A stretch of 64,000 nucleotides of DNA from Maritimibacter alkaliphilus (GTDB taxonomy: Bacteria > Pseudomonadota > Alphaproteobacteria > Rhodobacterales > Rhodobacteraceae), in assembly GCF_019801605.1 (NCBI RefSeq), contig NZ_JAHVIT010000011.1:1-64000 (forward strand), read 5' to 3'. Under the pieces are notes generated by a model. That model had not been told where the DNA came from. It ran no database searches and worked only from the letters and a program-made list of their open reading frames with translations. Made by a program: the position numbers and the translations under genes. Of this stretch, positions 52,524 through 59,792 are shown in pieces. Numbering within the stretch: the first letter of the stretch is position 1; each line of letters starts with the position of its first letter.

Positions 52524-53273
52524 TTATTGTACCGTCGCGAGGCTCACGCCCTGCGCGACGAGGCGCTGCCGCAACCGCAGCAACGCCCTCTTCTCCAGCT
52601 GCCGGAGCCGGTCCTTGCGGATCTGCAGCGCCTCGGCGAGGTCATCGACCCTGTCCGGCACGGGCTGCAGCTTGCGGCGGCGGATAATCTCCGCCTCCAG
52701 CGGTTCGAGGGTCGACATCGCCTCTGCCAGGGCCCGCACCTGCGAGGCCTCCGACGAGCGGGCCGAGGCGATCTCCTCGGGGGTCATGTCGGGGCTGATC
52801 AGCAGGTCGGCGGCAGTGGCGCCATCATCGCGCATCGGCGCGTCCAGCGTCATCGTCCCGGACATCGCGAGCTGCGCAAAGGAGGCATCCTCGCCGCTCA
52901 GCCGCCCCGCACGCGCGTCGAGATAGGTCCGCGGCGGGACGTCGATCACCGTCTTGATCCGGGCGAGCGCGGTGGAGATACCGTTCATCACCCACCACGC
53001 GGAATAGGTCGAGAAGCGGACGTTCTGGGTGCGGTCGAAGGCGTCGGCGGCCTTCAGCAGCCCGATCAGCCCCTCGGAGGCGAGGTCTTCCAGATGGTCG
53101 GGGTTGTCGGTCCAGCGTGCGGCCTGGCTCCAGGCCTGCCGGGCATGGGACCGCAGCAGGAGTTCCAGCGCCCGCTGGTCCCTTTCATCCTGCCACTTGC
53201 AGATTGCCTCGCGTTCCTCGTCAACGGCAAGAAGAGGTTCCCGCAGGGCCGCCTTGTAGCTGATCGACAACAT
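52524..53273 (-). CDS. Sigma-70-family factor in the flagellar cluster
   Basis: 249-aa alternative sigma factor from the ATG at 53273 (the longer frame starts at a GTG and adds an unlikely Cys/Arg-rich leader). Region 2 includes LEDLASEGLIGLLKAADAFD and RFSTYSAWWVMNGISTALAR (about 75-115). Region 4 includes LEPLEAEIIRRRKL and LAEALQIRKDRLRQLEKRAL. It resembles RpoH, but the RpoH box (QRKLFFNLR) is replaced by VIDVPPRTYLDAR, so heat-shock function is not supported. As the first gene before fliK-flgD it may direct late flagellar promoters in place of FliA. Confidence 0.82.
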   Translation of the reverse strand: MLSISYKAALREPLLAVDEEREAICKWQDERDQRALELLLRSHARQAWSQAARWTDNPDHLEDLASEGLIGLLKAADAFDRTQNVRFSTYSAWWVMNGISTALARIKTVIDVPPRTYLDARAGRLSGEDASFAQLAMSGTMTLDAPMRDDGATAADLLISPDMTPEEIASARSSEASQVRALAEAMSTLEPLEAEIIRRRKLQPVPDRVDDLAEALQIRKDRLRQLEKRALLRLRQRLVAQGVSLATVQ

Positions 53274-53359
53274 TATTCTGTGCCCGGCTGCTCTTGTTCG
53301 GCAAGAACAGGTAAGCACAAATCAGCGATAGCCGAAAGTTATGTTTGATTTAGAAAAGG

Positions 53360-53387
53360 TTAAATGCGGCGAATTGGCGGCATTTAA
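53360..53387 (-). terminator. Terminator overlapping the stop of the 53.4-kb gene
   Basis: TTAAATGC (53360-53367) and GCATTTAA (53380-53387) form an 8-bp perfect stem with an inner partly paired loop. On the minus strand CCTTTTCTAAATC follows. The hairpin includes the stop codon. Confidence 0.65.
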
Positions 53388-54163
53388 TCTTCGGTGGTGC
53401 GCCGTTCGCCCAGTCTGGTGGCCTTTGTCCGCGTCTGGTCGAGCTGTGCGAGCACCGCGCGACGGGTGCGCCCCAGCCAGTCTTCCAGCGGGCGGGTGCC
53501 GCCGCTGAACGCCATGAGCGAAGCAGGAATGCGGGCGTGGGCCGGGGCATCGAAGCTGGCGTCGAGGGACTTGAGATAAGCCCGGAGCTCGATCCCGGCG
53601 AGGCAGTCGGAGCGCAGGAAGAGGCCGCTGACCTCGGCACAGCTGCTGCGGGCGCCGGACCAGTAGGTCCCGAGCGCACAGACGAGGCCGGCCCGGAACG
53701 AACGCGGGTGCAGGCCAAGATGTTGCAGGCCCGAGGCCTCGGCAAGGCGGTCATAGGCGGCGGCCATGGTGTAGAGCGCGGCGGTCTCCCGCTCCAGCGG
53801 GAAGGCCCCGAGACGGATCACCGTCAGCAGCACCTCGCCCACCACGAAGCCCATGTCATAGGACAGGTCCTCGTCGTTGACCGGGCTTTCCAGCATGTCG
53901 GCATCGGTGAGCACGATCAGCGCACCCATGGGCACGTCGACGCCAAGCTCCTCGACGATCACGTCCCCCAGCGGCAGCGCAGGCATGACCTCGATATCAT
54001 CGGTGACGACGGTGGCGCGGTCGATGCCCTCGCTGGCCGTCAGCACCACGGCGTGGATCGGCAGAAGGGACTTCAGCATCCGCCGGAAGCGCAGCGCGCC
54101 CGTCCCCTGAGCAGGGTTGATCTTGCCCTGCCAGACCAGTTCTAGAAGTCGCGCCCCATGCAT
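53384..54163 (-). CDS. Uncharacterised protein between sigma and motB genes
   Basis: 259-aa protein I do not recognise. It has no signal peptide or clear membrane helix. The N-terminal half is acidic with a VVTDDIEVMPALPLGDVIVE segment. A short Cys-containing part (LVCALGTYWSGARSSCAEVSG-type, near 170-190) and a basic C-terminus (LGRTRRAVLAQLDQTRTKAT) follow. It is flanked by the sigma-factor and motB genes with its own terminator, so it is probably a single-gene unit of the motility regulon. Function unknown. Confidence 0.7.
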   Translation of the reverse strand: MHGARLLELVWQGKINPAQGTGALRFRRMLKSLLPIHAVVLTASEGIDRATVVTDDIEVMPALPLGDVIVEELGVDVPMGALIVLTDADMLESPVNDEDLSYDMGFVVGEVLLTVIRLGAFPLERETAALYTMAAAYDRLAEASGLQHLGLHPRSFRAGLVCALGTYWSGARSSCAEVSGLFLRSDCLAGIELRAYLKSLDASFDAPAHARIPASLMAFSGGTRPLEDWLGRTRRAVLAQLDQTRTKATRLGERRTTED

Positions 54164-54530
54164 GATTGCAGCCTTTCGTCACCCCACCTTGACCATACCC
54201 TGCCGTCCCGTTTCGGGGAAGTTAAAAACGGCTTAAAGATACTATATGCGGGGTTTCAATATGGGACAGAAACTACATCCCGTAGCTGTGCACAAGTATT
54301 GGGAGACGCAGCGGCGGCGTGCTCGCAAGGCAGCATAAGCGCCGCCTTAGCGGGTATCCGCCTGTGGGTAATTCTGTGGATAACGCGCCTGCCCCCCCCG
54401 AATCCGGGGGTGGCAAAAATGATGCAAGAGAGCGTCACCAACCGGCGTCGAGGCGTTCGAAACCGGGCCCTGGCCTCCTGCGCCGCCCATGGGGCGGGGC
54501 TGGGGCACGGCTACCAGATATGGGGGCGAA
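54164..54530. other. Gene-free region with DnaA-box cluster
   Basis: This 367-bp gap has no gene. The left part is AT-rich (AAGTTAAAAACGGCTTAAAG, about 54219). Three DnaA-box-like 9-mers follow (54287, 54363, 54375), then an eight-C run with a GGGGG complement (about 54391-54410) that can form a hairpin. Near 54485-54500 a CCGCCC...GGGCGG hairpin lies just past the motB stop and may end motB transcription. Confidence 0.6.
54287..54383 (-). other. Cluster of three DnaA-box-like sites
   Basis: Reading the plus strand: TGTGCACAA (54287-54295), TGTGGGTAA (54363-54371) and TGTGGATAA (54375-54383). The last is a perfect complement of TTATCCACA; the other two differ from TTATNCACA by one base. All three have the same orientation. 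They could bind host DnaA, either as part of a second origin or as a regulatory or titration site. Confidence 0.55.
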
Positions 54531-55532
54531 TCACTGCGGCTGAAGCGCCGGGTCGGGGTAAAGCAGCTGGATCGAGATGCGGCGGTTCTGTGCCGCCCGC
54601 GGGTCCTCGGGGATCAGCGGATCGGTATCGGCAAGGCCGGTGATCCGGGTGATCCGCGCCGGGCTGACACCGGTGTCGATCAGGACGCGGCGGGTGGCAT
54701 TGGCGCGATCGGCCGACAGCTCCCAGTTGCCGTAGCCAAGCTGCCGGGTGAAGGGCAGCGCATCCGTATGGCCGGTGATGGCGAGGTTCTGGGTCAGGTC
54801 GCCGACCGCCTCGCCGACGATGCGGATCAGGTCGCGGGTCCGGGTCTCGACCCGCGACGAGCCGAGCGCGAACATCGACTGGCCGTCCTGATCGACGATG
54901 TCGATGTTGAGCCCCTCGGGCGTGCGCTCGAAGCGGATGTTGGACTGAAGGTCGACCAGTTCGGGCGCATCCTTGACCGCGTTGGCGATCTCCTGCTCCA
55001 GAGCATCCAGTTCGAAGGTGCGGATTTCCTGCTGCCGGGCAAGCTCGCCGGGGATGCCGATACCGTCCTGGATCGATTCCGCCGAGGGCACGCCCTGCTG
55101 CGGATCGCGTTCGTTGCCGGGCAGCACCTCGCCCTCCGGCACCACCTCGTATTCCACGACGGTGTCGTTGGCTTCCTCGCGCAGCCGGCTGTCGAAGACG
55201 GCAAGCGGGTTTTCCTGGCCGAAGGAGGGCAGCTGGATCTCGCTCTGGGGGCCATCGGTGCCGGACATGACGCCATCCGCCCCGAGCACCTGCCCGTCGA
55301 GCATCCCCTCGCCCCGGCCACCGGCCTCGCTCAGCGACGGGGTGAAGTAATCCGCCAGGCCGCGCAGCTTCTCCTCGTCGGAGGCCGCGAGGATCCAGAG
55401 CAGCAGGAAGAAGGCCATCATCGCGGTCATGAAGTCCGCGTAGGCCACCTTCCAGCCGCCACCGTGGTGATCGTGGTGGCCGTCATCCTCAATACGCTTG
55501 ATGATGATCGGCTGTTCCGCGTTACCCGCCAT
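54531..55532 (-). CDS. motB: Stator protein MotB
   Basis: 333-aa stator subunit. A His/Gly-rich N-terminus (15-26) precedes VAYADFMTAMMAFFLLLWIL, where Asp33 is the ion-carrying residue. A long periplasmic linker (60-200) leads to the OmpA-type peptidoglycan-binding domain: ITGHTDALPF, NWELSADRANATRRVLIDTG-type, QNRRISIQLL. The linker is longer than in enteric MotB. Paired MotA is at 61.1 kb, not adjacent. mucR lies 27 bases upstream on the same strand. Confidence 0.95.
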   Translation of the reverse strand: MAGNAEQPIIIKRIEDDGHHDHHGGGWKVAYADFMTAMMAFFLLLWILAASDEEKLRGLADYFTPSLSEAGGRGEGMLDGQVLGADGVMSGTDGPQSEIQLPSFGQENPLAVFDSRLREEANDTVVEYEVVPEGEVLPGNERDPQQGVPSAESIQDGIGIPGELARQQEIRTFELDALEQEIANAVKDAPELVDLQSNIRFERTPEGLNIDIVDQDGQSMFALGSSRVETRTRDLIRIVGEAVGDLTQNLAITGHTDALPFTRQLGYGNWELSADRANATRRVLIDTGVSPARITRITGLADTDPLIPEDPRAAQNRRISIQLLYPDPALQPQ

Positions 55533-55559
55533 CTGCGATCCCCTGCACCTGTCGTGCTA

Positions 55560-56021
55560 TCAGTCGGCCTTCTGGCGCGATGCGGCGCCGCGGTCGGGCG
55601 CCTGGCGGGCGTATTTCCCGAACCCGGCCTGCTTGGCATAATCCGCCTTGCGCTTGGAATAGCTCGGCGCGACCAGCGGCATGTCTTCGGGCAGGTTGAA
55701 CATGGCGCGATACTCGGCCTCGGTCAGCCCGTGTTCCGAGCCTAGATGCCGCTTCAGCATCTTGAAGCCCTTGCCGCAGCACAGGCAGTAGACCTTGTCC
55801 TGGGTGATCGCCTGCTCCACCGGGATCGCGGGCGCAGTGGCCGCGGTGGCGGGGGTCGGCGAAGTCTCGTTCAGAAGGGCGGCCGCTTCGGCCTCGGGAT
55901 CGAGGGCCTGGGTCAGCCGGCCCACGAGGGCGATGATATCGTCTGCGCTCACGTCGGGACGCGAGGCATAGGCCGCCGCGATTTGCGCGATCATGCCCTG
56001 TTTGGTGTCTGACTCGCTCAT
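55560..56021 (-). CDS. mucR: MucR/Ros-family zinc-finger regulator
   Basis: 153-aa regulator from the ATG at 56021. The C-terminal prokaryotic zinc finger keeps all four ligands: CLCC (CxxC form) and KRHLGSEH (HxxxxH), followed by GLTEAEYRAMFNLPEDMPLV. MucR proteins are global regulators that in Rhizobiales and Caulobacterales control motility, surface polysaccharide and cell-cycle genes. Probably co-transcribed with motB. Confidence 0.88.
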   Translation of the reverse strand: MSESDTKQGMIAQIAAAYASRPDVSADDIIALVGRLTQALDPEAEAAALLNETSPTPATAATAPAIPVEQAITQDKVYCLCCGKGFKMLKRHLGSEHGLTEAEYRAMFNLPEDMPLVAPSYSKRKADYAKQAGFGKYARQAPDRGAASRQKAD

Positions 56022-56164
56022 CTGCTCGTATCGTCCCTGCTTCTGCAGGGCGCTCTCCGTATTCTTATCATTGCTCTGGGATACAACGCCGAGTCTTTGC
56101 TTCGGGTTGCCTGGTGGCAGGATTTCTTCCTGCAATTCTTACACACCAGAAGGATTCGTCCAAA

Positions 56165-56473
56165 CTACCTCTCTTCTGTCCGGCAGAAAAGTGCCGCGCG
56201 CCGCACGAGGTAGGACTCCGCCACCATCGGATAATCCCGCGGCAGCGCCCATTTGCGGCGGTATTCCTCGGGCGTCATCCGCAGCGTGTGGCGCAGATGG
56301 CGACGCAGCATCACCTGCCGCGTCCCCGTTTCAAGGCAGATCAGGAAATTCGGTGTCACGCTTTCACTGATCGGAACCGCAGGCACGGGCGCCTTGCCGC
56401 GCCGCATGTGGCGCATCAACCGTGCCAGAAGGGATCGTCCTGTGGGTCGCAAAGTCGTGGGCCCTGTCAACAT
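56165..56473 (-). CDS. MucR-like protein with altered zinc ligands
   Basis: 102-aa relative of MucR/Ros. NFLICLETGTRQVMLRRHLR then MTPEEYRRKWALPRDYPMVA matches the family core, but the second Cys of the CxxC is Thr and the His spacing is HxxH. So the usual Cys2His2 site is incomplete, as in the zinc-independent Ml-type members. The first 40 residues are basic. Runs in the same direction as mucR but separated by 143 bp. A short regulator or a decaying copy are both possible. Confidence 0.75.
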   Translation of the reverse strand: MLTGPTTLRPTGRSLLARLMRHMRRGKAPVPAVPISESVTPNFLICLETGTRQVMLRRHLRHTLRMTPEEYRRKWALPRDYPMVAESYLVRRAALFCRTEER

Positions 56474-56596
56474 TCTTGTTCTTCCCCGGAACCCGACATC
56501 CCCAGGCTCCTGTTAGAAAGATATGACAAAGCGGTTAAGGCGGGTTGAAAGATCGGCGGCTTTTGTTGCGTTGAGCAGCATAATTCTTGATCCCCC

Positions 56597-58441
56597 CTAT
56601 GAATTACACGCCATGGTAGCAAGAGCACTTGCCCAATCACCGGCCTCTTGTTGCCGGTGCAAGGACAGAGTGCCGTACCACGGGTCCTTGGTCCCGGTAT
56701 CCCCCCAGTACCACATGCATTCCGACCCGGCGGGGATCAGCACATGGGCGTCGGGATGGCCAAGCGCCCCGCAGGCATGGGCGGTGGTGTTGTCGATGGT
56801 GATCACGCGGTCCACCGCGGCGATCTGCGCGAAGAAGGCAGCGAGGTCGGCCATCTGGTCCACTTCGCGGTCGTCAATGAAGGTGACATCGGGCCGGGCC
56901 TTGGCCGCCTCGGTCAGGGCCGCGCGGCAGTCGCCGTACTGCAGGTTCACCACCACGGCGCCCTCGGGCACCGCGGCCATCATCTCGACCAGCGGGAGAG
57001 AGCGGAGGTAGCCGATCAGGCTGCCGCTGTTCCATGCCATGCCGATCACCGGGGCGCCCTTGGCCCGGGCCGCGTATTTCTCGCGGAGCTTTGCCACCCG
57101 CGCCGGATCCGGGCGCAGGTACGGCCCGTGTTTCTCCGCCGGATCGCGCCCGTCGAGGTAGCGGCTGAGATCGCCCAGGAAGACCAGTTCACTCGGCCGC
57201 AGCTGCTGCGGGTTGGCGAGGAAGTCATCCTGCGGCTTGACCTTGAGGCCGAAGCTGTTGCCCTCCAGCGCCGCGACGAAGCGCGGATCCGTGACAAGGT
57301 TCAGCTCCGCCCCCTCCGCCAGCGGGGCGAGGTGCAGCAGCGAGAGCAGCGCCAGCTGGTCGCCGATGCCCTGTTCGCCCATCAGGTGCAGCCGGGGCTG
57401 CGAGAGCAGGTTTTCGGCCTCGGAATTCTCATAGGGGATGCGGTTGCGGCTGGTCTGCGGCAGACGCTGCGCATAGTGGGGGGCGCCCTTGGCATAGTGG
57501 CCGCCGCGATAGAGGAACACGCCATAGCCCTTGGCCACGTTGGCCTGCTCGCCGGTGATGTTGATCGCCTCGACATAGGCGTCGTCGGCGCGCTGCATCT
57601 CGCCCCTGTCTTGCCAGACGTTGGCGAGGATGCCGCGCGATTGGGCGAACATCGACGGATCCGTGAACTCATGACTTTCGGCCAGAGAGATCACGTCGTC
57701 ATAGCGGCGCTGGACCCGGCGCAGGATCAGCTGCAGGCCCACCACCTCGTCGCGGTTCTCGACATAGGGCAGCAGCTCGGTCGCCAGTGTCTCCGCCTCG
57801 TCGAAACGCAGGGTGTAGACGAGCGCGCGGAGTCGCCCGATGCGGTGCTTTTCGGGCTTGGGGTCGAGGTCATGGGCCGTCTCGTACCAGCGGGCCGCGC
57901 GGCCGGGTTCGTCGGCATCGGTCAGCAGCACCGCCAGCTTGTAGGCCATCTCGGCGCTCTTCAGCTTCGCGATCACGGGCTCCAGCACCTCGACGCATTT
58001 CAGGCGCCGCCCCAGCGGGGCCATCAACTCGGCGTAGAGGTTGGCCAGGCCCAGGTCGGTGCTGCCATTGGCGAACGCCTCGGCCATCCGGGCGACGGCC
58101 TCTTCGACCTCGGCCTGCAGCACATGGGCCTTGGCCTGCCCGGCAAGGACGAGCGCATTGCGCGGCGCCTTCTCGGCGGCCTTGCCGAAGAAGGCCAGTG
58201 CGGTCTTGCCCTCGCGCTTCTCCAGCGCCGCGCCGCCCATGATGATCCAGGCATGGATATTGCCCGGGTGGCTGCGGGTGATGGGCAACACCATCTGCAC
58301 CGCCTCCGCGATCTCGTGCCGGGCGAGCGCGTTGTAGGCCTGGTGCAACGTCAGGCTCTCCTCGCCCTTGATGCCATAGAGCTTGGCGGCCTTGGCGATC
58401 TGGGTCCGGCGTTCCTGGCGGGAGAGGGTCGGGGCTGGCAT
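56597..58441 (-). CDS. TPR-glycosyltransferase, FlmG-like
   Basis: 614-aa two-part protein. Residues about 25-330 are tetratricopeptide-like helical repeats. From about 345 a GT-B type glycosyltransferase part follows: GEQGIGDQ (355-362), GMAWNSGS (467-474), then ITIDNTTAH (547-555) and a nucleotide-sugar-site-like GSECMWYWG. The start at 58441 follows AGGAG and is one base after the upstream stop. Caulobacter FlmG has the same TPR-plus-transferase design and glycosylates flagellin. A flagellin target is therefore likely here; the sugar donor is unknown and no sugar-synthesis genes lie in the window. Confidence 0.78.
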   Translation of the reverse strand: MPAPTLSRQERRTQIAKAAKLYGIKGEESLTLHQAYNALARHEIAEAVQMVLPITRSHPGNIHAWIIMGGAALEKREGKTALAFFGKAAEKAPRNALVLAGQAKAHVLQAEVEEAVARMAEAFANGSTDLGLANLYAELMAPLGRRLKCVEVLEPVIAKLKSAEMAYKLAVLLTDADEPGRAARWYETAHDLDPKPEKHRIGRLRALVYTLRFDEAETLATELLPYVENRDEVVGLQLILRRVQRRYDDVISLAESHEFTDPSMFAQSRGILANVWQDRGEMQRADDAYVEAINITGEQANVAKGYGVFLYRGGHYAKGAPHYAQRLPQTSRNRIPYENSEAENLLSQPRLHLMGEQGIGDQLALLSLLHLAPLAEGAELNLVTDPRFVAALEGNSFGLKVKPQDDFLANPQQLRPSELVFLGDLSRYLDGRDPAEKHGPYLRPDPARVAKLREKYAARAKGAPVIGMAWNSGSLIGYLRSLPLVEMMAAVPEGAVVVNLQYGDCRAALTEAAKARPDVTFIDDREVDQMADLAAFFAQIAAVDRVITIDNTTAHACGALGHPDAHVLIPAGSECMWYWGDTGTKDPWYGTLSLHRQQEAGDWASALATMACNS

Positions 58442-58442
58442 G

Positions 58443-59789
58443 TCACTCCTTCGGCGCGGCGAAATAGTCGATCGTGTTGCGGTAGGGCGTGCTGTCGACG
58501 ACGCGGTAGCCCGCCTGCCGGCACCAGTTCTGGGCAAAGCGCATCATGTTCGGGCGCAGCACCTCGACCCAGATCAGCGGCTTGTCGCGGGCGATGAGGG
58601 CGGCGGCACCTTCCAGCACCTCCATCTCCATCCCCTCGGCGTCGATCTTGATGAAATCCACCGTCTCGGAGCCCATCAGCGCGTCGAGGGTCCGGGTCTC
58701 GACCCCGCCCTCGTCGGTGGGCACCAGCCGCGTCGCACCGAGGTTGTCGGCATTGTCGGTCTGGATGGTGAAATGCCCCTCCGAGGCCCCTGCCCCGAAG
58801 CCCATGCCCCGGGTATCGATGACACCGCCAAGGTCATTGGCGTCGATGTTCGATTGCAGGATGGTCAGCGCGGCCGGGTTCGGCTCCACCGGGTAGATCT
58901 TCTGCGCGCCCAGGTGCTTGGCGTACCAGACCACGTGATTGCCGATGTTCGCCCCCACCTCGACGATGCGCGGATTGGGCGTGGCCAACAGCCGGCGCAG
59001 CTTGTCGAGGCTGTCGGCCTCGAAGAATTCGCCACGCAGGTGGGCCATCTGGATCAGGTCGTTGGGATTGGTGATCCGCATCCGGGCACTGCCCTCGCCC
59101 TTCGGGTCGCGGACCTCGGACCAGACCGGCACCTCGGCCAACTGCGCGGCCCAGAGGCCGTCGACCACCCGCCGCCAGTCGGCCCCGGTGGCCGAGCGCG
59201 GCCCGGTGGAATGCTGCCCGCGCCGGTTGACGAAGAAGATCTCGGGCCGTTTGGCGCAAGAATAGCCCGCCCAGAGAGCGTAGTAGAACTTGAAGTCCTC
59301 GCCGGTATCCATGGTGGCATCAAAGCCGACCGCCGCGGCCGCCGTGGCCCGGATGAACCCACCGATCTGGATCGAGAGATAGGGTGGCACGGTCAGGAAA
59401 TCGGCCCGCGTGTCCAGCCGCTCCGGCTGGCCTTCGCGCAACTGCGGCTGGCCCGCCTCGTCGAACTCGCAGATCAGGCCCCAGACCGCTTCCAGCCCGG
59501 GCTCGGCGGCGATGATACGCCCGAACGCCTCGAAGGCATTGGGCGCCAGGACGTCGTCGGCATCGAGGAAATAGACCCAGTCGATCCCCTCGGCCACCGC
59601 CTCGGCAAGGGCATCGTTGCGGCGGTTGGAGCGCCCGTGCTGCCCCAGCGTGTCATCCATGACGAGGTGCCGGACCTCGCTGAACGGCCCCATGTCATAG
59701 TCCATCGCCCGGTGGATCGAGGGCGCACAGCTCTGCTCCATCAGATCCATGTGACCGGGCCCGACGGGGGTGATGATCGCGCAGCGCAT
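58443..59789 (-). CDS. GT2-like glycosyltransferase fused to FkbM methyltransferase
   Basis: 448-aa fusion. N-terminal half (1-200): GT-A type fold with the metal/nucleotide motif FLDADD (74-79) and a plausible late acceptor region DTGEDFKFY (161-169). C-terminal half (about 250-448): FkbM methyltransferase with EVGANIGNH (277-285), VEPNP (301-305) and KIDAEGME (381-388). FkbM enzymes O-methylate sugars. One chain could thus add and cap a sugar. It is translated directly before the TPR-glycosyltransferase (TGACATG junction). Confidence 0.82.
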   Translation of the reverse strand: MRCAIITPVGPGHMDLMEQSCAPSIHRAMDYDMGPFSEVRHLVMDDTLGQHGRSNRRNDALAEAVAEGIDWVYFLDADDVLAPNAFEAFGRIIAAEPGLEAVWGLICEFDEAGQPQLREGQPERLDTRADFLTVPPYLSIQIGGFIRATAAAAVGFDATMDTGEDFKFYYALWAGYSCAKRPEIFFVNRRGQHSTGPRSATGADWRRVVDGLWAAQLAEVPVWSEVRDPKGEGSARMRITNPNDLIQMAHLRGEFFEADSLDKLRRLLATPNPRIVEVGANIGNHVVWYAKHLGAQKIYPVEPNPAALTILQSNIDANDLGGVIDTRGMGFGAGASEGHFTIQTDNADNLGATRLVPTDEGGVETRTLDALMGSETVDFIKIDAEGMEMEVLEGAAALIARDKPLIWVEVLRPNMMRFAQNWCRQAGYRVVDSTPYRNTIDYFAAPKE

Positions 59790-59792
59790 CGG

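Noticed and set aside
52524-53273. Heat-shock sigma factor RpoH
   Set aside because: Similar in regions 2 and 4, but the RpoH box is not present and the gene belongs to a flagellar operon; kept as an unnamed sigma factor.
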